Assembly: GCA_963556045.3 (NCBI GenBank)
Contig: CAUVYA020000002.1
Location: forward strand, 496,001 to 560,000
Direction of reading: 5' to 3'
DNA: 64,000 nucleotides
Source of the DNA: UBA4781 sp963556045
GTDB lineage: Bacteria > Chloroflexota > Anaerolineae > Anaerolineales > Anaerolineaceae
Of this stretch, positions 8,901-17,385 are shown in pieces (position 1 is the first letter of the stretch; each line of letters starts with the position of its first letter). The notes beneath the pieces were generated by a model that was not told the origin of the DNA, made no database searches, and saw only the letters and a list, made by a program, of their open reading frames with translations. Position numbers and translations under genes: made by a program.

Positions 8901-11114
8901 GGTTTCAAGTTGACCAGCCTTCATCATGGCTTTCGCCAATCCTACCTGAGCTCGCCAAATTTCCGACCGATTTTTACTGATGGAGTTTGTCAGGATCAAT
9001 TGCTTATACAGTTCGATTGCCTTTGTGTTATCTTTTTCCACAAAATGCAGTTCCGCGTCAATCAATCCCTTCAAAAATGAATCATCTGGTAGGCGCATTA
9101 ATTTTTCATGCAGAGAATCAAGAACATTATCTTCTTCAGATATTTTAGAATCCAGAGGAAATCTGGAAACCGAACTATTCAAACCTGAAAGAATAGAGAG
9201 CTGCAAATAATCAATGTTATCCTTTGTCTCATCCTGGATCCATTTCAGCAATTGTCTGGCACGCTCAAACTCACCGTTTTCCATCAGAACACGGACCACT
9301 TCGATACCCAACTTTGCATGGAGAGGGTATTGATGGCTTGCTTTCACTGCTAAATCATAGGCATATTGATAGTGTTTTTGTTGCAGTAGAAATTTAATAA
9401 TACCGGCAAGTTCAGCGGGTTCGCTTTCATCTATTTTTATTTTTTCAATATAAGCAAGACCCTGGTCATCTTCTCCCACCTTCAATAGAACATTGGCTAG
9501 CGCAGCATAAAAACCTTTTCGTTCTATAAATAGATCAATCGCTTCATTGAGAATTCTATTTGCTTTTTCTTCCTGTTGAATTTTTTTCAAACATTCATAC
9601 AGGTCAATCCATACTCGAAAATCTGTGTTCCCCGCAGTGATGGTTTTTTCAAAATACGGTATTGCTTTCTCATAATTCCCCATTTCAACAAATACTTCTG
9701 CTATTCTGTGCGAGTCTTCGATTGAATCGATTTGAGCTTCTGATAAAAATCCAGTAAGTTTTTGATGAAGAATATCCATATCACCATTTTTCAATAGAAA
9801 ATGTAATTCCTGGAAAAACGGGTCTAGATTTGAAAAATTTCCATTCTTTCCTGAAATTTCCCTGGATAAATTGAGAGCAGCTTCTCTTTGATCATTTTTG
9901 GTATAAAGATCCATCAACTTTCGTTGGATCCTATTATCCTCAGGATCCAGAATATGAGCCAATCTTAAATGATTACTTGATCTAGAATAATCTCCAAGTT
10001 GCGAATAGAATTCGGCAGCGGCTATGTGGACTTTTGCGTTTTCCGGAAAATCGACGATCGACTCTTCCAAATCGAGTAAATATCTATCCATATCCGTAAA
10101 AGCAGGTTTCTCAAAAACAGCCATTAATTTTAATTGGGGTACTTTCTTCCAATCATAGAGTTTAACTGTTGAGGTTAACTCTTTTTCATTTCGATCTCTC
10201 AATGTGGTCTCTTCTACATTTAACAGTTCGATCTTTTTAAGAATTTGGCTCTCGAGCGATTTGCAATTTTCCAGCATACGTTCCAGATTTTCAGCAGCTG
10301 TTTTCTTGTCTCGCAGAATCATACTAATATCGGCTTCATAGTTGCTTTTTTGCAGTGCAACAAGCTCTTGTTTTAAAGTCAGCCGGTCATCTTGATTTTC
10401 TTCCTCATGCTCTATACTTTTTTCGGAATTTATTAGCGTTTGAGCTTTATCTCCTCTTCCGATCTGCGCGAGAAATTGCAGCAATTCAATTCTTGATTCC
10501 TCATCCAATGCACGAATTATCGATTGCAGCCGTTCCATTAATATTTTTTCAGGCTGTACATTGCAAAACAATGCATAGACAACCGTTTTTCTTAATTCAA
10601 TACCTGCATCATTATCAAGAAAAGTGGAGATGAATTCCTCTCCCGTTGGAAATAATCCCATCAAACATGCAGTTATTAATCCGATATTTTTATTGAAGCG
10701 AATACCACGGAAGACAGATTTGCGTAGGTCCTGCCAGGACCTTTTTTTCGCCAAATTGAAAATTTCAACTGCGTATGATGCTGCAGAGCTCAGGTCTACG
10801 CTATCTTCTGGAAAAAAGTTAGTTGCAGCTAACTGATCAAGAGATACTTCATTATCCGATATCTGTACATCATGTACGCGTAGTGAAGATAAATCCGCTT
10901 TCCAGAATGAATCGTTTTTTTGAATTAAACCAAAATAGAGCGGAGTCCAATTTTCCAACTTGGTAAACCGTTCTCTTTGTTTATCATCAAGATCAGGAAA
11001 CCTTCCTAAAGCGTGGAGAATTCTGCTGTCTTGATGAAGGCTGGCAACAAGTACCTGTTGTTCTTCCTCATCGAAAAACCTCTCAATGAGTTTGAGGAAT
11101 TCCGCAGGTATCAT
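5976..11114 (-). CDS. Giant TPR-repeat protein
   Basis: 1712 residues, with no signal peptide and no membrane segment. The N-terminal ~230 residues are a helical region without recognisable repeats. A charged, probably coiled-coil stretch follows (about 240-310), and then from about 370 to the end there are many degenerate tetratricopeptide repeats (for example ALEKA/YEKAIPYFEKT and HFDKAIKQNPSQMDAYLQL types). TPR arrays are protein-binding scaffolds; nothing catalytic is visible. It is followed without a gap by the TPR-gingipain gene, so the two products probably interact, perhaps as sensor or adaptor and protease. AAGGAAT precedes the ATG. Membership of the family is clear; the role is not known. 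Confidence 0.8.
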   Translation of the reverse strand: MIPAEFLKLIERFFDEEEQQVLVASLHQDSRILHALGRFPDLDDKQRERFTKLENWTPLYFGLIQKNDSFWKADLSSLRVHDVQISDNEVSLDQLAATNFFPEDSVDLSSAASYAVEIFNLAKKRSWQDLRKSVFRGIRFNKNIGLITACLMGLFPTGEEFISTFLDNDAGIELRKTVVYALFCNVQPEKILMERLQSIIRALDEESRIELLQFLAQIGRGDKAQTLINSEKSIEHEEENQDDRLTLKQELVALQKSNYEADISMILRDKKTAAENLERMLENCKSLESQILKKIELLNVEETTLRDRNEKELTSTVKLYDWKKVPQLKLMAVFEKPAFTDMDRYLLDLEESIVDFPENAKVHIAAAEFYSQLGDYSRSSNHLRLAHILDPEDNRIQRKLMDLYTKNDQREAALNLSREISGKNGNFSNLDPFFQELHFLLKNGDMDILHQKLTGFLSEAQIDSIEDSHRIAEVFVEMGNYEKAIPYFEKTITAGNTDFRVWIDLYECLKKIQQEEKANRILNEAIDLFIERKGFYAALANVLLKVGEDDQGLAYIEKIKIDESEPAELAGIIKFLLQQKHYQYAYDLAVKASHQYPLHAKLGIEVVRVLMENGEFERARQLLKWIQDETKDNIDYLQLSILSGLNSSVSRFPLDSKISEEDNVLDSLHEKLMRLPDDSFLKGLIDAELHFVEKDNTKAIELYKQLILTNSISKNRSEIWRAQVGLAKAMMKAGQLETAITLLTEALREKKDCLALYDLLIEAYQDANLVNEAFETARTGYAACRKDAHIIHWYIHQLTTLGKMDEVKAYFEQEQNHLQSSPSFLIEKLSFVNKYGTPLETRRILDDLQALDNLSIQDQLKMIEVSEEVKYFDNSIKNLQKISGTSFPDMERRFIEVCVYWNKGEYETARHYLEEMPASQSWEGILSAIRYVMDYAEKKRLPSLTDINQVIANARSTQDRLTSLTDTTQKVLSQEWKIALQSKSIWLQMVVQNLINGQFEENEIEQQLDIFESYADDAIIRSELAICDWMISGNADRVDWLEILSSLDEIEINEKRETLQGMILNIMMQGGSEIAVVDELNRVESLTSTNKTLLLAKARILQKNGNLSEAEDCFLKTDEAGKVNEEIQDAAQDISAQLASFHFWRAECAFDLGQWSKASLEYFADLPHTRKMRYISSCILERILELAWKEWSYQKIGFSQNIPNVLKTKELQQLDSYLKVLTPAEKKYYQKIIAYLQDEPSIFTEAKIDEGLIACLSAFIAAIQENDMDEVVRLVNSGSYQNELTLSAITLIPEEMTTVLVPVIQNGIFHDKRNVYLYVGLAKILQIQGETRLAIDALETALSLLEDEPLLQIQLASLYEEEGEIEKAIVYSEQAIKNDPQNVKVIRTHLLNLITLKNYKAAIDHYEKNRIAFENDETVINKIVIAYYQNEQYRKALDVMKLITKDPQNDMELVLIQSKIARKLGSYPKAMQLIRRAYELNSKEPEVIIELARIKTLQENEEFGLEIIEKALESNIHSDNLILEKVKYLKEVRSEKRAVDFLEAYLEKTAEPAFTVLNLYGQMQKERGESKKAMDAYERSLKNNDCQPEIHEQVGELYMMTGNLDIAVNHFDKAIKQNPSQMDAYLQLCEVFLKRREEKRAEKIITNALQDCEEHYLIYEKAAQVYNQLGNVDKSEEYLRKATAKNPGDEKLREKLGILIASRIFENKQGND

Positions 11115-11124
11115 AGATTCCTTT

Positions 11125-11445
11125 CTATAATGTGGTGATCAGGTAATATGCCACACCAAACAGGACAAAGGTTATCAGAACAAGAAAGACACCCACCCCA
11201 GCCTTGGTTTTCACCATCTGGTTTATTGTCTGTAGCAGTGAAGATGTATTCTCCATCAGACCGGAAATATTTTCAACAACACCTTTTTCCATGATCTTTG
11301 CAGATTGATCGGTAATTGTTTTAAATTCATCGCTTTTCACTTTAAATGCCAATATGATGATACCAACCAGGAAAGTGATCAATCCCATGACCAGTAAAAT
11401 CACAGCCAGTGTAAGGGTGAAATCTATTGAGTTTAATGTAAACAT
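11125..11445 (-). CDS. Small membrane protein with two transmembrane segments
   Basis: 106 residues: a hydrophobic segment at about 10-33, a polar helical middle rich in K/E/S/T (about 35-80), and a second hydrophobic segment at about 83-104. I do not recognise a family. A GGAG ribosome-binding site lies 6 bases before the ATG. It sits between the sigma-54-type regulator and the giant TPR gene, with short gaps on both sides, so it is probably co-transcribed. It might anchor or signal to the TPR/protease pair at the membrane; that is inference from position only. Confidence 0.65.
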   Translation of the reverse strand: MFTLNSIDFTLTLAVILLVMGLITFLVGIIILAFKVKSDEFKTITDQSAKIMEKGVVENISGLMENTSSLLQTINQMVKTKAGVGVFLVLITFVLFGVAYYLITTL

Positions 11446-11477
11446 TGCATCTCCTTTTAGAGATACTCTTGCAAGTA

Positions 11478-12656
11478 TTATGCCATTTTATCGATCATAT
11501 CAAGTGGTAGATCCGGGATATCAATCTTTTCTCCATCGCAAAAAAGCATGGCGCGTTCGAGGGTATTGTGCAGTTCACGAACATTACCCGGCCATGAATA
11601 ATTCTTCAAAACATTCATGGCAGGTTGAGTAACATCGATCACATTTAATCCCAGACGTGGATTAAGCTCTTTGATGAAGAATCCTACAAATTCGGGAATA
11701 TCATTCTTCCTCTCTCGCAATGGAGGAAGATCAAGATCAACTACTTTCAATCGATAATACAGATCTTCTCTGAATGACCCTTCTTTTATCATTTCTTTCA
11801 GGTTGCGGTTTGAAGCGGCAATGATCTGTACATCTACTTTTATCATTTCATTGCCCCCCACCCTTCTGAATGCTTTTTCTTCAATGGCTCGCAGTAATTT
11901 TGCCTGGATCTCCAGTTGCATCGAAGATATTTCGTCAAGGAACAGGATGCCATCATCTGCTATTTCCATTAACCCATGCTTTCTGGTTGTGGCATCTGAA
12001 AAACCACCTTTCTCATGACCGAATAATTCTGATTCCAGTAAGGTGGGTTGAATGGCAGCACAATTGATCGCAACAAATTGTTTGGATGCACGTGGTCCTG
12101 AATTATGAATGTAGTGTGCCAGAATTTCTTTCCCTGTTCCTGTTTCGCCCGTGATAAGTACAGAAACCATCGCTCTCGCAGCTTTTAACGCCTGGGAGAC
12201 AACATTTTGCATGGTCTCATTGGTACCTAAAACAAAATCAACGGACTCAAGTTGTTTTTGTCGATAATGTGCTATCTCTCGACGCATCTGAATTAATTCA
12301 CAGGCTCTTGCGATAGAATTTTCCAACACTTGAAAGTCGGTTATCGGTTTGGTAAGAAAATCATGTGCACCATTTCGCATGGCATCAACCGCCATTTCAA
12401 TATCACCAAAACCGGTGATGAGAATTACCGGTGGCTTATATGAATTTTTCTGTAGTTCTTTAAGCAAACTCTGCCCATAACCATCAGGGAGCTGCACATC
12501 CAGGAGGATGATATCGCCATTCCCTGCATTCAATTGTTCACGCGCCTCTTTCAGGGAACCAGCTTCCATAACCTCAAAATTCTTTGATTTTAAAAATACG
12601 CTCAATCCTTTACGTGCGTTTTCCTCATCATCCACTATTAATACCGTATAACTCAT
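11478..12656 (-). CDS. NtrC-family response regulator without a DNA-binding domain
   Basis: 392 residues. The receiver domain (about 1-115) has the acidic pair D9/D10, phospho-acceptor D53 and TKP near 103. The AAA+ domain (about 140-370) shows Walker A GETGTGKE and Walker B GILFLDEI. The sigma-54-contacting GAFTGA loop reads GGFSDA (217-222). The protein ends about 20 residues after the AAA+ domain and has no Fis-type HTH, whereas typical family members run to 440-480 residues. Its start overlaps the kinase stop by four bases (ATGA), so the kinase is very likely its partner. Its lack of DNA binding suggests it activates sigma-54 from solution or acts on a protein target. Confidence 0.9.
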   Translation of the reverse strand: MSYTVLIVDDEENARKGLSVFLKSKNFEVMEAGSLKEAREQLNAGNGDIILLDVQLPDGYGQSLLKELQKNSYKPPVILITGFGDIEMAVDAMRNGAHDFLTKPITDFQVLENSIARACELIQMRREIAHYRQKQLESVDFVLGTNETMQNVVSQALKAARAMVSVLITGETGTGKEILAHYIHNSGPRASKQFVAINCAAIQPTLLESELFGHEKGGFSDATTRKHGLMEIADDGILFLDEISSMQLEIQAKLLRAIEEKAFRRVGGNEMIKVDVQIIAASNRNLKEMIKEGSFREDLYYRLKVVDLDLPPLRERKNDIPEFVGFFIKELNPRLGLNVIDVTQPAMNVLKNYSWPGNVRELHNTLERAMLFCDGEKIDIPDLPLDMIDKMA

Positions 12657-14554
12657 TGTGAATCTCCTTGTGCTTGAGGCATCATGATATGAAAAACCGT
12701 TCCACCGGGGAAAGATTCTACGCTGATCTCACCATTATGAGCATTGATGATCTCTTTTGTAATTGCTAAACCCAACCCGGTTCCCTGTAAACTGAATGAA
12801 ACAAAGGGTGAGAACAAACGCTGCATAATATCATCCGGGATTCCCGGACCGGTATCGGAAATGTTAATTCTGACCAAATTCTTTTGCCATTTTTCGATTT
12901 TGATCGCTAAAGTACCATTATTTTGCGGTTTCATCGCCTCCAGAGCATTGCTGACCAAATTCGTGAATACCTGTTCCAGTGATCGCATATCGCCCAGTAT
13001 CGGAGGTAAATCCTGCTCACATTGATAGACCAATTCAACATGATATCGTTTTAATTTTGCTTCCCATTTTTCGACCACCATCTGGATCAACAGGTCGAGA
13101 TTCAGTGGTTTCATCTTTTTTTCCAGTGGTTTTGCATAAGATAGGATCGAATCCATTAAATGTGTCAATCTCTCACAATCATTTAATATCCCTTCCACCA
13201 TATTTTGTTGTTCTTCGTCAAGATCGGCAGTTGCTCTCAAAGCCTGCAAGTTTACTGTCATATTGTTGATCGGATTTCGAACCTCATGGGCAAAGGAAGC
13301 CACAGATTTTCCCAGTGCGGCTTGATGCTCCAGGTCGTTTATAGCCCTGCTCATCTCATCGACTGCTCTAGTATGTCTGATAAAAACCAGAAATTGCTCC
13401 TTTTTTCCATTATTTTTTATCGGTAGTACTCGCATCAACGCAGGTTCTTCAACGCCATCACGACGATGAAATGTTACTTTTTCTTCAAGTTGTACTTCTC
13501 TCGTAGAGAATGTGATTTGAAAGGTATCAGAAATACTCGGTTCTGCGACCAGATAATCATCTACATGTAGATTTATGGTTTCCCATTTTGAATAACCCAG
13601 AAGTCTCTCCATGTTCCGATTAATATCAAGAACTCGCTTGTCTTTATCAAGTATGATGACACCTTCATTGGTATTCTCAAACAGATCATTCATCACTTCA
13701 TGAACGTAGTCCGCCTCTCGTTGAATAGTAAAAGCGGATTGTTTTGTTCGATAAAAAGCTGCTCCATATTCATACATCGCTAAAAATTGTTCAGCAATCG
13801 CTAGAAAGGTTCCATCTTTGATGATGTCGTTCCATCCGGCAACGATGAAACCATCTCTGCTTTGTTCATCACAAAAATGTTGGATCAACAGAGTATTGAT
13901 ACCCTGCCCTCTTGCAGTTCGCTGTAGGATGTTGATCGCTCGATTACCTTGATGCCATATACTGAAATTAGGAAGGTTTTGTAATTCCACCGATGAGATC
14001 TTCCTGGGCATTTCCAGGACTTCTTGTTGGTCAAAATTCGATAATTGACTTATGCCCTCCTGGTCAAAGTAAATCCCTAACAGATCAAATTGAAAAGTTT
14101 CAGCTAATATCTCTAAACCTTTTTCGCAAAAAGATGAAAAAGTCTCATTCTGAATATTGATCAATCGCGCATACGAACTCAATAGCTCTTGAATATTTTT
14201 ATCGTAGTGAGTCTGTGCCTGTAAACTTGGAACCAGGATATAAACCTTCCATCTCTGTTTATCATCAAGGATCGATTTTTGAACCTGAACATCAAGTGCA
14301 GGACGATTCTTGCGAAGTAATTTATGTCGTATTCCTCCATGTTCTGCTCGTTCTTCAACCAATAATGATCGAAATGGGGTCTGAATAATTTCGGTTGATG
14401 GGTAAGCAGTTGCCTCGACCAGAGCACTATTTACGAGAGCAATTTCATCATTCTGGTCAACCAGAATAACTGGATCTTCCAGGAGGTTCAGGATGGATTC
14501 TAATTCGATAAAAGTAATCGTCCGGTTTTTTATCAGATCAATAAAGGCGGTCAT
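12653..14554 (-). CDS. Cytoplasmic PAS/GAF sensor histidine kinase
   Basis: 633 residues with no transmembrane segment. A PAS domain lies at about 18-110, a GAF-like region at about 130-280 and a second PAS at about 285-400. These are followed by HisKA with the phospho-acceptor in SFAHEVRNPINN and an HATPase_c domain with DTGPGIPDDI and GTGLGLAI. The architecture resembles NtrB-type kinases. It overlaps rpoN upstream and the response regulator downstream by ATGA, which fits a dedicated two-component pair. The signal is presumably cytoplasmic and remains unknown. The ATG of MTAFIDL is used because it overlaps the rpoN stop. Confidence 0.92.
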   Translation of the reverse strand: MTAFIDLIKNRTITFIELESILNLLEDPVILVDQNDEIALVNSALVEATAYPSTEIIQTPFRSLLVEERAEHGGIRHKLLRKNRPALDVQVQKSILDDKQRWKVYILVPSLQAQTHYDKNIQELLSSYARLINIQNETFSSFCEKGLEILAETFQFDLLGIYFDQEGISQLSNFDQQEVLEMPRKISSVELQNLPNFSIWHQGNRAINILQRTARGQGINTLLIQHFCDEQSRDGFIVAGWNDIIKDGTFLAIAEQFLAMYEYGAAFYRTKQSAFTIQREADYVHEVMNDLFENTNEGVIILDKDKRVLDINRNMERLLGYSKWETINLHVDDYLVAEPSISDTFQITFSTREVQLEEKVTFHRRDGVEEPALMRVLPIKNNGKKEQFLVFIRHTRAVDEMSRAINDLEHQAALGKSVASFAHEVRNPINNMTVNLQALRATADLDEEQQNMVEGILNDCERLTHLMDSILSYAKPLEKKMKPLNLDLLIQMVVEKWEAKLKRYHVELVYQCEQDLPPILGDMRSLEQVFTNLVSNALEAMKPQNNGTLAIKIEKWQKNLVRINISDTGPGIPDDIMQRLFSPFVSFSLQGTGLGLAITKEIINAHNGEISVESFPGGTVFHIMMPQAQGDSQ

Positions 14555-15969
14555 GATTGTTTTTCTTTTCTCTGAAATGCTGGTGGGATCCCTTCCATAC
14601 CCCGATATTTGGCAACTGTTCGTCGAGCAATAGATATTCCTTTTTTTTCTAACTTTTTCATGATCTGCAAGTCACTCAACGGTTCCTTCTCTTTTTCAAT
14701 AATTTCCTTCATCTCAGTCCTGATTTGCAGGCTGCGATCAAAAAATACAGATAACGGGTACACCTTTCTGTCTGGCATCTGCACAGATTTTGATGAAACA
14801 GCTCTTGAAATAGTGGATTCATGAACACTCAATTTTTTGGCAATTTGAGCTCTGGTTATTGGTTTTAGATAACGATCGCCTTCTCGAATGTATTTCTCCT
14901 GGATAGTAACAAGAATCTGCATCATGCGAAGAATGGTATTCGTGCGCTGCTGTAAACATTTAATAAAAAGAGACGCTTTATCTAAATCTTCGCGCATCTT
15001 CATTTTTATTTCTTTTTCAGAAGTTTTTAGAGCTTGTTGATAGGCAGCATTCAATATTAAATTACTGTTTATCGGCTGAAATACTTCAATGACGATTGGA
15101 TTTTGAGGATCGTTCTCAAGATAGGTCAATACGATGTCAGCTTCGCCAAGACGTACGAAATCATCCTTCTCTTGATTTCGTACGTCACCCCAGCTTGAGC
15201 GTGCTGGAAATGGATTTAAATTCTCAACGATGAATTGCGCAACTGCTTCAACTTTCGATCCTGTGACGCCCAATTCACGCGCAATTTCATGATATTGCTT
15301 TCGCAGTAGTTCCTGATATTTATCGGCAATAATTTTTTCTGTAAATTCCGGGATTTCACGAATCTTCTTTAATTCATCCACCTGCACCAACATCGCTTCT
15401 TGAGCGTTTTTTGACCCAACTCCAATCGGATCAGCATGTTGAATAGAATGGATTACTTGTTCAACACAGGATATTGGTACATGATAATAACTGGATAATT
15501 CCAACACATCTACATCTACAAAACCTTCCTCATCAATCTGCGTCAGAATGCTGGCAGCCACTAATTTTTCATCATCATTAAGTTCCATTCCTATCTGTCG
15601 CAAAACATATTCAGGCAATGTCTGTAAATCTGCCATACTTTCTTCGAAGTATTGGTCGTTTTCGTCTTCGAGGAAAGTTTTTGGGGATTCTCTTGTGGAA
15701 ACAAAAGTCAGGAATTGTGGTTCGCTTTGTAATTGATTGTTCAAACAATTTCTGCAGCGAGTCCCTTCTGAAACAACACTTCCACATATCAGGCAGTGTT
15801 TTACTTCATCCACTTCAAGTGCAGGATTTGACGCCAAATTCTTCTGGATTTCCCCCTCTAGCTCATCATTACCCATGTTCAATAAAGCCATGGTTTGCGC
15901 CAGATGTGCGGTTGTTTGTGGTTTTGTATCTAAATGAGGCTTGGTATTAATTTTTTGATACATTTGCAT
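14551..15969 (-). CDS. rpoN: RNA polymerase sigma-54 factor with inserted zinc ribbon
   Basis: 472 residues. Region I is the glutamine/leucine-rich N terminus (HLAQTMALLNMGNDELEGEI). After it comes a four-cysteine knuckle, C59-x2-C62 and C72-x2-C75, which is not in the E. coli protein. The core-binding and HTH regions follow, and the RpoN box is ARRTVAKYR near the C terminus. Sigma-54 directs RNA polymerase to -24/-12 promoters and needs an AAA+ activator; the one encoded two genes downstream is the obvious candidate. It is the first gene of the operon. The ATG at 15969 lies about where transcription should start, so the mRNA may be leaderless; ATG 15963 is an alternative. Confidence 0.96.
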   Translation of the reverse strand: MQMYQKINTKPHLDTKPQTTAHLAQTMALLNMGNDELEGEIQKNLASNPALEVDEVKHCLICGSVVSEGTRCRNCLNNQLQSEPQFLTFVSTRESPKTFLEDENDQYFEESMADLQTLPEYVLRQIGMELNDDEKLVAASILTQIDEEGFVDVDVLELSSYYHVPISCVEQVIHSIQHADPIGVGSKNAQEAMLVQVDELKKIREIPEFTEKIIADKYQELLRKQYHEIARELGVTGSKVEAVAQFIVENLNPFPARSSWGDVRNQEKDDFVRLGEADIVLTYLENDPQNPIVIEVFQPINSNLILNAAYQQALKTSEKEIKMKMREDLDKASLFIKCLQQRTNTILRMMQILVTIQEKYIREGDRYLKPITRAQIAKKLSVHESTISRAVSSKSVQMPDRKVYPLSVFFDRSLQIRTEMKEIIEKEKEPLSDLQIMKKLEKKGISIARRTVAKYRGMEGIPPAFQRKEKQS

Positions 15970-15972
15970 TCG

Positions 15973-16001
15973 AGTATAGCGTAAATGCGTTCACTATGCA
16001 A
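15973..16001 (-). promoter_or_regulatory. Promoter of the rpoN operon
   Basis: On the minus strand, TTGCAT (16001-15996), a 17-base spacer and TATACT (15978-15973). The -10 box ends three bases before the rpoN ATG, which predicts a leaderless or nearly leaderless transcript. It is a sigma-70-type promoter, not a -24/-12 one. Confidence 0.6.
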
Positions 16002-16038
16002 TATTTATACCAATCTGATTGATGATAAAATTTTTCGT

Positions 16039-17385
16039 ATGCAACCCATTCTATGTATCGTTGGCGGTGGCTTAGCCGGCAGTGAAGCAGCCTGGCAGGC
16101 AGCTGAACATGGTATCCATGTAAAGCTGTATGAGATGCGCCCAATCAGACAGACAGAAGTGCACCAGACTGACCAATTAGGAGAATTGGTTTGTTCTAAC
16201 TCATTGGGATCAAAGCTTCCCAATAATGGCACCGGTCTTCTATATCAGGAGATGAAAGTATTAGGTTCTCTCATTTGTCAGGTAGCTGATCGAACATGTG
16301 TACCAGCTGGCACTGCGCTGGCGGTGGACCGTCAGCTTTTTTCACAGGAATTGACCAGTATTATTTCAAAACACCCCAATATTGAGATCATCAGACAGGA
16401 AATTACAGAAATTCCCAGTGAACCCACCATCATCGCTTCCGGTCCGCTTACCTCTCCTGCTCTTGCAAAAACCTTACAATCGTTTCATGGTGAAAAGAAT
16501 CTCTTCTTTTACGACGCGATCGCCCCTCTTGTTGCAGATGATTCCATTGATCATTTCATTGCTTTTCGTGGTTCACGATATGGGAAAGATAAATCGCAGG
16601 AAGGTGATTACTTGAACTGCCCAATGACACGGGAACAGTATGACTATTTCGTGGAAGAATTAGGGAAAGCATCAACGATCCCATTAAAATCCTTTGAGGA
16701 GGAAATTACAAATGGAGTTAATGCGGGTCCTGGTCTTTTTTTTGAAGGCTGTCTTCCAGTTGAGGTGATCGCGCGTCGTGGATCAAACGCCTTAGCGTTC
16801 GGACCACTCAGACCGGTTGGTCTTCGCAAAATGGTGGAAGGCACACCTCCCTATGCTGTCGTTCAACTACGACAGGATAATCTTCATAACACAATCTACA
16901 ATATGGTTGGGTTTCAGACCAACCTGACTTACTCTGAACAACAGCGTATCTTTCGATTGATCCCCGGTTTGGAGCAGGCAGTTTTTGTCCGCTATGGACA
17001 GATGCATCGTAATACATTTCTCTTTGCGCCTTCCCTTATAAATCCGTATCTTCAGCATCGAGAGCGGAAAGATCTTTTCTTTGCCGGTCAATTAATAGGG
17101 ATCGAGGGATATCTTGGAAATGCGGCTTCAGGTTTCGTAGCCGGGATCAATGCGGCTCGTTACCTGCATCATGAACAATTGCTGGAATTTCCAACCGGTA
17201 GTATGGTTGGTGCTTTATGCCATTACATATCTCATGCAAATAGAGATGTGTTCCAACCCATGAAAGCAAATTTTGGTATCTTACCCCCCATTATTCCCAA
17301 GATTGTCATCAAACAGGAAAAAAAAGCTGCTCTGGTAGAACGTTCTCTGATTACATTGAATAAGTTTGTTGAGTTGATCGAATGA
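16039..17385 (+). CDS. trmFO: Methylenetetrahydrofolate-tRNA-(uracil-5-)-methyltransferase
   Basis: Folate- and FAD-dependent enzyme that forms m5U54 in the T loop of tRNA. 448 residues, normal for the family. The FAD-binding Rossmann motif VGGGLAGSEAAWQAA is at the N terminus, and the family-typical LVCSNSLGSKLPNNGTGLL follows. I chose the ATG at 16039, although the frame is open further upstream, because it places the dinucleotide-binding strand at residue 5 as in homologues. It is divergent from rpoN, with only about 70 bases between them, and overlaps the downstream M28 peptidase gene by ATGA. Confidence 0.96.
   Translation: MQPILCIVGGGLAGSEAAWQAAEHGIHVKLYEMRPIRQTEVHQTDQLGELVCSNSLGSKLPNNGTGLLYQEMKVLGSLICQVADRTCVPAGTALAVDRQLFSQELTSIISKHPNIEIIRQEITEIPSEPTIIASGPLTSPALAKTLQSFHGEKNLFFYDAIAPLVADDSIDHFIAFRGSRYGKDKSQEGDYLNCPMTREQYDYFVEELGKASTIPLKSFEEEITNGVNAGPGLFFEGCLPVEVIARRGSNALAFGPLRPVGLRKMVEGTPPYAVVQLRQDNLHNTIYNMVGFQTNLTYSEQQRIFRLIPGLEQAVFVRYGQMHRNTFLFAPSLINPYLQHRERKDLFFAGQLIGIEGYLGNAASGFVAGINAARYLHHEQLLEFPTGSMVGALCHYISHANRDVFQPMKANFGILPPIIPKIVIKQEKKAALVERSLITLNKFVELIE

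Noticed and set aside
11446..11477. Possible missing HTH of the NtrC-like regulator hidden by a frameshift
   Set aside because: The 32 bases to the next gene are too few for a Fis-type HTH, and the next gene has its own GGAG and start.
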